Part shown: piece by piece, positions 57,445 through 64,000 of the stretch
Numbering within the stretch: the stretch's first letter is position 1
How the letters are laid out: each line of letters begins with the position of its first letter
Source of the DNA: Pseudomonas silvicola
GTDB lineage: Bacteria; Pseudomonadota; Gammaproteobacteria; Pseudomonadales; Pseudomonadaceae
Direction: 5' to 3'
DNA: 64,000 bases
Assembly (NCBI RefSeq): GCF_026651855.1
Contig: NZ_CP093280.1
Span: 6,098,501 to 6,162,500, forward strand
Position numbers and translations under genes: made by a program
The notes under the pieces: model-generated
What the model was told of the DNA's origin: nothing
The model's database searches: none
What the model saw: only the letters and a program-made list of their open reading frames with translations

Positions 57445-60324
57445 TCAGAAGTTGTAGGCAATCTTGGTGAACAGCACTCGACCGTAGGGGTCGGCGTATT
57501 TGGGGTCGTAGCCACTCTGGAAGGTGTAGGTCTGGTTGCTGAAGGGCGGTTCGCGGTCGAACAGGTTCTGCACCCCGGCGGTGAAGTCGACGCTCTTGCG
57601 CCAGTGGTAGGTGCCGGCCAGATCCCACACGTTGTAGGAAGCGACGCTGTGGTGGGTGTCAGGGTCGGAGTCGTGGTAGCCGCTGGTGAAGCGGTTGACC
57701 AGGCTGGCGCCATACGGGCCCTGGTTCCAGCTCAGGGTCAGGCTCTGGCGCCAGCGGGCAACGGCGCCGGCCGAGGAGAAGTCGCCACCCCTGAAATCAC
57801 CGACCTTATCGATGAATGGGCCACCAATCTGTTCCTGGTAGTCATAGCGGGTCACGTATGTGCCCTGCAGGCCCAGGCCGAATTGACCGTAGGGGGAATC
57901 GGGGAATCGGTAGTCCAGGGACACGTCGATGCCGCTGGTCTTGACCTTGCCCAGGTTGGCCAGGCCCGTGATGATGTGGTCGATCGAGCCGTCGGCCTTG
58001 CGCACGATGCGGTCGGCGAACGCATCGGGGTTGTCGAAGATGGCCGACTCGGGAAATTCGGCGATCTGGTTGGCGATCTTGATCCACCAGAAGTCCAGGC
58101 CCACGGACAGGTCGCGCACCGGCTGGTAGACGAAGCCGAAAGTGACGTTGCGCGCCGTCTCTGGGCTCAGCTGGGTGTTGCCACCGGTGCGGCTGAAGAA
58201 CTGCTGGGCGCAGTCGCGGTTGGCGATGCCGCCATTGCTGGGGTTGCCGCCGGCGCACAGGCGCGGGTCGTTGTAATTGGCGTTGGTGTAAGTGGTGTAG
58301 TTGGGGTTGTACAGCTCATACAACGATGGGGCACGGAAGCCTTCGCTGTAGGCGCCACGCAGCACCAGCTCCTTGAACGGCTGGAAGCGGAACGAGTATT
58401 TGGGGTTGGTGGTACTGCCGAAGTCACTGTACTTGTCGTGGCGCACGGCGGCGCTCAGTTCCAGGCTGTCGAGCACCGGCACGTTCAGTTCGGCGTATTC
58501 GGCCTGCACCGAGCGGTCGCCGGACACGGCGGCGTTGGGGTCTACCCCCAGGCTCTGCACCTGGGCGGCGAACTGTTCATAATCCTGGTGGAACTCTTCC
58601 TTGCGGTATTCGCCGCCGATGGCCAGGGCTGCGGGGCCAGCGCCAAACCAGTCGCCGATCTCGCGGCTGGCGCGCCCGTCAACGGCTTTCACCCGTCCCA
58701 GGGCAGTGCGGTAATCACCGTCCACGGCATTGGCGGCCAGATAGGCGGCGCCTGCCGCGCTCTGTGGGCCGAAGGGGTTGAGGGTGCCGTCGGCAATGCC
58801 GGTGCTCACGGCTGTGTCATTGACGTAGCCACTGTTGATGCTGTTGACCACTTTGTTCTGGTTGTAGGAGGCGCCTACGTTGTAATCCCAGCCGGCAGCG
58901 TTGCCCTCGAACGTCAGCAACAAGCGCTGGCTGGTGTTGTCAGCGCTCTGGCGGCGCGGGCCCACGTCGCTTTCACGCCAGTTGACGTCCACTGGCTGGG
59001 TGGGGTCCAGGGCGAAGCCGGTCGGGCCGGGGGTAATGCCGTTGCCGGGATAGTACGCAGTGCCGGGGTTCACTTGCAGGCCGCTCAACGGCGCGGCGCC
59101 TACCTGGGTGCGGCTCTGGTTCTTGGCGAAGAAGTATTCCAGGCTCACGGTCTGGTCATCGGCCAGCTTGCCACTGGCCTTCGTGAACAGCGAAGTCTTT
59201 TCCGATTCGGGAATCAGGTCCAGGGAACTCCACAGGCTTTCGCGGCAAATACCATTGCGCAGAATCAGCCCTGGCCCCTTGCAGCCGCTGGCGGCCAAGG
59301 GGTTGGTGGCATTGCTGCCCTGGCTCCAGTTGGCCGGCGAGGTGGTACCGCTGGTGGAGTCCAGGCCACGGTTGGGCTGGTAGTTGTAGGTGTAGCTTCG
59401 GTCCTTGGCGGCCAGGCTGTCCTGCTTGTCGAAGTTGGCCACGGCAAATACGTTGAAACGATCCTGGTCCAAGTCGCCGAAGCCGTAGCTGGCGCTCAGG
59501 TCATGCGTGTCGCCGTCGCCGGCGTGGGTCGGGCTGGTGAGGCCGCCACTGATCTGGCCGCCGATCACGCTTTTCCTGGTGATGAAGTTGATCACCCCAC
59601 CGATGGCATCGGTGCCGTACAGGGCCGAAGCGCCATCTCGCAGAATTTCCACACGGTCCAGGGCGGCAAAGGGAATGGTATTGAGGTCGACGCCAGTGCC
59701 ACTGATGGCGTTGTTGCTCAGGCGTCTGCCGTTGAGCAGCACCAGGGTCTTGTTCGGGCCGATGCCGCGCAAGTCCGCGAACGAAGCTCCGCCGCTGTCG
59801 GAGCCCACGGCACGGCTGGAATTGACCGAGGACTGGTTGCTGGCGATGCGGCTGACCAACTGCTCGACGCTGGTCACACCCTGTTCCTTGAGCTGCTCGA
59901 CGTGCAGGATGGTGACGGGCACCGCGGTCTCCGCGTCCACCCGGCGAATGGCACTGCCGGTCACCTCCACCCGCTCCAGCTGGGTGGTGGGGGGCGCGCT
60001 GACGGCCGCCGCAGGCGTGGCGCTGATATCGGGGCTGATGACCACGCCGGTGCTGCTGGTCTCGCTGTGCAGGCCGCTGCCCTGCAGGGCAGCGCGCAGC
60101 GCCTGGTCAACGCTCAAGTCGCCCTTGACCGGGGGGGCCATCTGGCCTTGCACCAGTCGCTGATCGAAAGCGATGGTCTGGCCGGTCTGTCTGGAAATCT
60201 GCAGCAGGGTCGAATCCAATGGGCCGGCCGGCACGTCGAACGTCACGGCCAGGGCCCATTGGGGGGCCAGGTTCAGCCCCAGCAACAGGCCGGCACTGAT
60301 TCGGGTCAAGGTCATTGGTTTCAC
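57445..60324 (-). CDS. TonB-dependent receptor with N-terminal STN signalling domain
   Basis: The 959-residue outer-membrane receptor has a signal peptide (~1-26), an STN domain (~27-100: VTFDVPAGPLDSTLLQISRQ), a plug (~115-250: LRGIGPNKTLVLLNGRR, VEILRDGASALYGTDAIGGVINFIT) and a barrel ending in KIAYNF. STN domains contact FecR-type sensors. Its plug style resembles receptors for peptides or sugars more than classical siderophore receptors, which is a pattern judgement. It starts at GTG 60324 or ATG 60315. It is probably controlled by the adjacent fecIR and co-transcribed with yejABEF. Confidence 0.92.
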   Translation of the reverse strand: MKPMTLTRISAGLLLGLNLAPQWALAVTFDVPAGPLDSTLLQISRQTGQTIAFDQRLVQGQMAPPVKGDLSVDQALRAALQGSGLHSETSSTGVVISPDISATPAAAVSAPPTTQLERVEVTGSAIRRVDAETAVPVTILHVEQLKEQGVTSVEQLVSRIASNQSSVNSSRAVGSDSGGASFADLRGIGPNKTLVLLNGRRLSNNAISGTGVDLNTIPFAALDRVEILRDGASALYGTDAIGGVINFITRKSVIGGQISGGLTSPTHAGDGDTHDLSASYGFGDLDQDRFNVFAVANFDKQDSLAAKDRSYTYNYQPNRGLDSTSGTTSPANWSQGSNATNPLAASGCKGPGLILRNGICRESLWSSLDLIPESEKTSLFTKASGKLADDQTVSLEYFFAKNQSRTQVGAAPLSGLQVNPGTAYYPGNGITPGPTGFALDPTQPVDVNWRESDVGPRRQSADNTSQRLLLTFEGNAAGWDYNVGASYNQNKVVNSINSGYVNDTAVSTGIADGTLNPFGPQSAAGAAYLAANAVDGDYRTALGRVKAVDGRASREIGDWFGAGPAALAIGGEYRKEEFHQDYEQFAAQVQSLGVDPNAAVSGDRSVQAEYAELNVPVLDSLELSAAVRHDKYSDFGSTTNPKYSFRFQPFKELVLRGAYSEGFRAPSLYELYNPNYTTYTNANYNDPRLCAGGNPSNGGIANRDCAQQFFSRTGGNTQLSPETARNVTFGFVYQPVRDLSVGLDFWWIKIANQIAEFPESAIFDNPDAFADRIVRKADGSIDHIITGLANLGKVKTSGIDVSLDYRFPDSPYGQFGLGLQGTYVTRYDYQEQIGGPFIDKVGDFRGGDFSSAGAVARWRQSLTLSWNQGPYGASLVNRFTSGYHDSDPDTHHSVASYNVWDLAGTYHWRKSVDFTAGVQNLFDREPPFSNQTYTFQSGYDPKYADPYGRVLFTKIAYNF

Positions 60325-60333
60325 GGAAGGGGC

Positions 60334-60362
60334 ATCCCTGATATCTGGTTGTTTTCAGGGAT
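60334..60362 (-). promoter_or_regulatory. Hairpin covering the receptor's ribosome binding site
   Basis: ATCCCTGA and TCAGGGAT (8-bp arms at 60355-60362 and 60334-60341) with a 13-nt loop. On the minus strand the second arm contains AGGGA, the likely Shine-Dalgarno, about 10 nt before GTG 60324. Regulation by pairing is inferred. Confidence 0.45.
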
Positions 60363-60433
60363 GTGCAACGAACCAACGGGAATTACAGGGGTAACGCCTA
60401 GACCGAAATCTGCTGAGCTTATACCGCCCCCAT

Positions 60434-61393
60434 TCAGGCGGCCCGCACATCGATGCTGACCCAGTAAGGGCTGAAGCGCGTCACCTCGATCGGTAACGAC
60501 AGGCCCAGCAACTGCAGGGCACGGTCGCTGTCGTCCAGCGGGAAGATCCCGCTCAGGCGCAGTGCCGCCGCCTGGGGGCTGACGCGGATGATGCCCGGGC
60601 GATAGTCGCGCAATTGCTCGATGATGCTGCCCAGGCGCCAGTCCCGTGCCTCCAGGCGGCCCTGGGTCCAGGCGTCGGCGTTGCCGGCCGCTTGCACCTG
60701 CAGCACCCCGCGGGCATCGAAGCGGGCGCTGCTGCCCGCCTCTACCCATTGCCGCTCACCGCTGGCCATCATGACCAGGCTGCGGGCGTGCAGTACCGCC
60801 AATTGCGTGGCGTCGTCCTGAAGCGCGACCACCACCCGCGACCCCGTGGCCTGAATCTGGCCGTGCTCGGTGGTGATCATGAAGGCCCGGCGCGGGTCGG
60901 TGGCCACATCCAGCCACACGCTACCGGCATGCACTTGCAACAACCGCTGCTGGCTATCGAAGTGTTGCGCCACCCGTGTGCGGGCATTGAGTATCAACGC
61001 GCTGCCATCGGCCAGGGTCAGCGCCTGGCGCTGGCCGATGCCCGTCTGCAATTCATCGCTAGCTGGCCAGAGGCTTTCCCTGCGCCCCAGCCAGTGCACG
61101 CCCCCCAGCAGCGCAACCACGCCCAGGCCACCCTGCAGCAAACGCCGCCGGCTGCTGGTAGGCGCCTGCAAACTGCGCAACAGGCTTTGCCGCGGCACAC
61201 CACGCAAGGTCGCGCTGGGCAACTGCCCCACCCCCTGGCTCATCACCTGCCAGACCTCTTCATGGCGTGCATCGCTGCTGCGCCACTGGGCAAGCGCCTG
61301 GACCTGCTGCTCACTGGCCTGGCCGGAATGCAGCAAGGCCATCCAGCGCGCTGCCTCCTCGACGATCACGCCATCGGGTGCGGTGCGATTCAT
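60434..61393 (-). CDS. FecR-family anti-sigma/sensor protein
   Basis: The 319-residue protein has a DUF4880-type cytoplasmic N terminus (EEAARWMALLHSG), one transmembrane helix (~85-103, GGLGVVALLGGVHWLG), and a periplasmic FecR domain (RQALTLADGSALILNARTRV... AVLHARSLVMM). It passes a signal from the receptor STN domain to the sigma factor. ATG 61393 overlaps the sigma factor stop by ATGA. Confidence 0.94.
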   Translation of the reverse strand: MNRTAPDGVIVEEAARWMALLHSGQASEQQVQALAQWRSSDARHEEVWQVMSQGVGQLPSATLRGVPRQSLLRSLQAPTSSRRRLLQGGLGVVALLGGVHWLGRRESLWPASDELQTGIGQRQALTLADGSALILNARTRVAQHFDSQQRLLQVHAGSVWLDVATDPRRAFMITTEHGQIQATGSRVVVALQDDATQLAVLHARSLVMMASGERQWVEAGSSARFDARGVLQVQAAGNADAWTQGRLEARDWRLGSIIEQLRDYRPGIIRVSPQAAALRLSGIFPLDDSDRALQLLGLSLPIEVTRFSPYWVSIDVRAA

Positions 61394-61902
61394 GCGTCGA
61401 CCATCACGTGGTAGCACCGGGCGAATGCCTGAGCCATGTACTGCTGCACCCGGCTGACCGACACCCCCAACTGCCGGCCGATTTCGGCATAGGTCAGGCC
61501 GTCGAGCTGATGGTAGAGGAACGCGGCCTTGGCTTTCGCCGACAAGCCGTCGAGCAAGCGGTCGACGGCCACCAGGGTTTCGATCAGCACCGCCCGCTCC
61601 TCGGGAGAGGGATGCACGGGCTCGGGCACCAACGCCAGGCTCTCCAGGTACGCCCGTTCCAGATCCTGGCGACGCCAACCCTCATAGACCAGGCGTTGGG
61701 CGATGGTGGTCAACAGCGCCCTGGGCTCACGGATAGCGGTGGGGTCAGGCAGGGCCAGCACTCGCACGAAGGTTTCAGCGGCCACGTCCTGGGCGTTGTA
61801 GGGGCAGCCCAGCACACGCCCGATGCGGGCACACAGCCAGGCATAGTCGCGCTTGAACAACTGGCCGATCAGGGGGTAATGCGAAGTGGGAGTTGCGCCC
61901 AT
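61390..61902 (-). CDS. FecI-like ECF sigma factor
   Basis: The 170-residue sigma factor has region 2 (DYAWLCARIGRVLGCPYNAQDVAAETFVRVL) and region 4 (LDGLTYAEIGRQLGVSVSRVQQYMAQAFARC), as in FecI. It should direct transcription of the receptor after a signal through FecR. GGAGCACCCCG precedes ATG 61902. I do not see a convincing Fur box upstream, so control may not be by iron. Confidence 0.94.
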   Translation of the reverse strand: MGATPTSHYPLIGQLFKRDYAWLCARIGRVLGCPYNAQDVAAETFVRVLALPDPTAIREPRALLTTIAQRLVYEGWRRQDLERAYLESLALVPEPVHPSPEERAVLIETLVAVDRLLDGLSAKAKAAFLYHQLDGLTYAEIGRQLGVSVSRVQQYMAQAFARCYHVMVDA

Positions 61903-62329
61903 CGGGGTGCTCCATGCCGAGAAAACACTACAGGCCCCGCAGGGCAGACGGGGCCACTCTGCAACAGAGTCGGAGATTTCAGGAAGGAATTAAAAGTTTA
62001 CAATCACGATACAAATGGCATAAGCGTACCACTTCAGCCCGGCGGCGCCGGTGACGGCGGCCCGCGTGCAAGGCCGGCAGCAGCCACTGTCGTCATGAGA
62101 GCTGTAGCCAGGCAACGCGGTCGATCTGGCAGGCCCTTTCCCGAGCTTCGCCCGGTCCCACAGGATTGATGCGGCGTTCGGGGTTCACCGCTGTGGGACC
62201 GGGCGCAAGCTCGGGAAGGCCGGGCCGCGTTCCACCTGTCGCACCGCAGCGCCCGGTTCTACCGGCTTGTCAGGGACCTGCAGCGGCCGTAAGGCCGCTA
62301 CCAGGCGTTCGGGGGCCGGCCTGCCTGGT
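61903..62329. other. Intergenic region between fecI and the second receptor
   Basis: About 430 bp. It holds the BIME at 62138-62217 and an AT-rich stretch (61985-62025) that probably contains the fecI promoter. No gene is supported. Confidence 0.6.
62138..62217. repeat. BIME: inverted pair of REP elements
   Basis: Elements at 62138-62164 and 62190-62217, same family and arrangement as 20121-20199. Confidence 0.85.
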
Positions 62330-64000
62330 TTACCAGCTGTACCCCACTTTCGCGTAGTAGAACGCCCCGCTGTAACCAAACGGTGAATACGTGCTGTACG
62401 CCAGGTTGCCACCGCTGGAAGCGTAATCGCTGAGCTTGGCCGGGTACTTGTCCGTCACGTTGTCCCCCCCCAAGGTAAACAGCCAGTTCTTGTAGCGATA
62501 GTCCACCGCCAGGTCCAATACCCACGCTGCCTGGAAGTGCTGGTCGTTGACCGCGTCGGCCTGGTAGCTGGTGTATTCGCCGTAGCGCACCAGGGTGCTG
62601 TGCAGCGCCCAATTGCCATAGTTGAAATCGTTGCCCAGGGTCAACTTGTGCTCGGGCGTGGTGTTGCCCAGCAGGCCATTCTTCTCGCGGCGGTCGACCC
62701 GTTGCAGGTTCACCCCCAAGGCATCGAGCACCGCCGGGTTGGCTTTGACGTCAGTGACTTTGGTGTGGTTGTAGTTGTAGCCCAGGGTGCTGTTCCAGCG
62801 GATGCCATTGTCGAACTGGTAGCGGTAGTTGGCCACCAGGTCGATGCCGTTGGTGCTGGTGTCCACGGCGTTGGTGAAGTACCGGGCACTGGTGTAGTTG
62901 ATGTTCCCTACTCCGTTGGCCTGCAGGTAAGCGATGGCGGCGTTGTTGAGCACCAGGTTGGACGACAACGTGATGCGGTCGTCGATGTCGATGCGGTACA
63001 CGTCCGCCGTCACCGTCAGGTTGTCGGTGGGCTGCAGCACCAGCCCCAGGCTGTAATTGCGTGACTTCTCCGGTTTCAGGTCTTCGGCGCCCAGCAACTT
63101 GGCCACCTGACTGTTGGCCGGGAAGGTACCGGCTTCCTGCACCGTGTTACCGATCAACTGCGACGAGGTGTAGGTGAAATTCTGCTGGGCCAGGGACGGC
63201 GCTCGGAAGCCCGTGGAGATACTGCCGCGCAGCGCCACTTGAGGGGTGAAGGCGTAGCGCGCCGACAGGGCGCCCGTGGTGTTGGCGCCGAAGTCGCTGT
63301 AGTCCTCGCGGCGCACTGCGGCCGAGCCACTGAGCTTGTCGGTGAAGTCGGTCTCCAGGTCCAGGTACTCGGCCACGCTGTGGCGGTTGTAGCTGCCCGC
63401 GTCAGTGTCACGGAAGCCACCCAGGCCGGAGCTGCCGGTCTGGTAGTACGAAGCCGGGTCGCCGGACTTGATCTGGTAATCCTGGTCCAGGTACTCGGTA
63501 CCCACCGACAGCGACACGGGGTTGGCCAGCCAACCCAGGCGAAATTCCCGAGACAGGTCCAGGCTCAGTTGCTTCTGGTCGTTCTCCAGGGTGCCGTTGT
63601 AGAAGTGGGTGGGCGTCGCCAGGCCCAGCGAGGTGTTGATGGTACGGGTATTGATCTCGTAGCTGTTCTTGCCGTAGTTGGCCGACAGGTCGTAATGCCA
63701 GTCATCCAGCCACTGCCCGCGCACGCCCACCACCAGCGACGTGTCCTCCAGGGTTCCGCGGATCAGTGGCAGGTAACCGTTGGGGTACAGCGCCGCCAGG
63801 TTGTTGGACGCGTTGCTGGCCCGGTAGAACGCCGCCGTCTCGCCGGTGCGGTGGCTATAGCCGCCGAAGCTGTAGAGCTGGGCATTGTCGTTGAGGTCGA
63901 ACTCGCTGTTGAAGAACAGCTTGCCGTCCTTGGTGGCCGGCTCGCCCTGGCGGAACACGTGCTGGCCATAGGTGGTGGAGCCGATGCTGGCCGTGCGGTA
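62330..64000 (-). CDS. Second TonB-dependent receptor (5' end outside the window)
   Basis: About 557 C-terminal residues of an outer-membrane receptor barrel are present. Long amphipathic strands with STGFRAPSLAQQNFTYTS, the TonB-receptor barrel pattern, run to FYYAKVGYSW with the terminal aromatic residue. The plug and signal lie beyond the right edge. It points the same way as fecI. Ligand unknown. Related in style to the receptor at 57445 but clearly diverged. Confidence 0.9.
   Translation of the reverse strand, partial: YRTASIGSTTYGQHVFRQGEPATKDGKLFFNSEFDLNDNAQLYSFGGYSHRTGETAAFYRASNASNNLAALYPNGYLPLIRGTLEDTSLVVGVRGQWLDDWHYDLSANYGKNSYEINTRTINTSLGLATPTHFYNGTLENDQKQLSLDLSREFRLGWLANPVSLSVGTEYLDQDYQIKSGDPASYYQTGSSGLGGFRDTDAGSYNRHSVAEYLDLETDFTDKLSGSAAVRREDYSDFGANTTGALSARYAFTPQVALRGSISTGFRAPSLAQQNFTYTSSQLIGNTVQEAGTFPANSQVAKLLGAEDLKPEKSRNYSLGLVLQPTDNLTVTADVYRIDIDDRITLSSNLVLNNAAIAYLQANGVGNINYTSARYFTNAVDTSTNGIDLVANYRYQFDNGIRWNSTLGYNYNHTKVTDVKANPAVLDALGVNLQRVDRREKNGLLGNTTPEHKLTLGNDFNYGNWALHSTLVRYGEYTSYQADAVNDQHFQAAWVLDLAVDYRYKNWLFTLGGDNVTDKYPAKLSDYASSGGNLAYSTYSPFGYSGAFYYAKVGYSW

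Noticed and set aside
57265-60459. 1064-codon open frame on the plus strand
   Set aside because: It is antisense to yejA and the TonB receptor, has low-complexity Gly/Val/Ala composition and no domain; typical GC-rich shadow.
61960-62030. Fur box upstream of fecI
   Set aside because: The AT-rich stretch lacks a recognisable inverted GATAATGAT-type motif; only the efeU site is convincing.

Overview
The window is GC-rich, tightly packed proteobacterial DNA, and everything in it fits a fluorescent Pseudomonas, most likely of the P. putida group. Indicators are the efeUOB iron operon, the glgA-treZ-malQ-treY-glgX glycogen/trehalose cluster, the gnd-zwf-HAD-GH15 operon, a FecI/FecR/TonB receptor set and Pseudomonas-type REP/BIME repeats. 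The species call is inference. I found no rRNA, tRNA, CRISPR array, prophage or transposase.

Layout. 35-5338 (-): a 1767-residue LRR protein with a C-terminal NEL-type E3 ubiquitin ligase domain, an effector-like protein. 5456-6481 (-): sohB. 6600-8350: a mirror-symmetric array of eleven REP hairpin units between sohB and a divergent histidine phosphatase gene. 8466-9534 (+): histidine phosphatase and SCP2-domain protein. 9698-15434 (+): Fur box, efeU, efeO, efeB, and two copies of an EfeM-like gene produced by a 1452-bp tandem duplication. 15597-18301 (+): aminoglycoside-phosphotransferase-fold kinase, SDR and TSUP permease. 18325-25371 (-): nudC, dienoyl-CoA isomerase, GH15 glucoamylase-like enzyme, HAD phosphatase, zwf and gnd. 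26878-41224 (+): a possible glgA leader ORF, glgA, treZ, malQ, treY, a DUF2934 protein, glgX, then a coupled run of an acyl-CoA dehydrogenase-like protein, a PIG-L deacetylase and a NodS-like methyltransferase, followed by an EEP-family nuclease or phosphatase. 41527-49400: an autotransporter-barrel-only protein, a CSS/EAL phosphodiesterase, two divergent ArnT-like glycosyltransferases, a class V aminotransferase and a zinc-independent MDR oxidoreductase. 49504-64000 (-): a CycA-like permease, then yejFEBA, a TonB receptor with an STN domain, fecR, fecI and part of a second TonB receptor.

The genes form three clear functional blocks. One is ferrous/ferric iron uptake (efeUOBM, probably Fur-controlled). 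One is alpha-glucan and trehalose metabolism, with a separate pentose-phosphate/Entner-Doudoroff entry operon (zwf, gnd). One is a surface-signalled uptake system, in which FecI-FecR-receptor could sense and import a peptide-like ligand that YejABEF carries across the inner membrane.

The most unusual structural features are two rearrangements with short microhomology at their seams. The first is the 1452-bp tandem duplication (12871-15774), which fuses a kinase 5' end to an efeB 3' end. The second is a 753-bp insertion in the yej operon (about 53554-54306). It consists of a repeated yejB/yejE junction segment plus a 0.37-kb patch copied from the aminotransferase gene about 6.7 kb away. Base differences sit close to the seams in both. 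Either an error-prone template-switching mechanism or a sequence assembly fault could explain this, and the sequence alone cannot decide. I did not find a convincing new defence or biosynthetic system.
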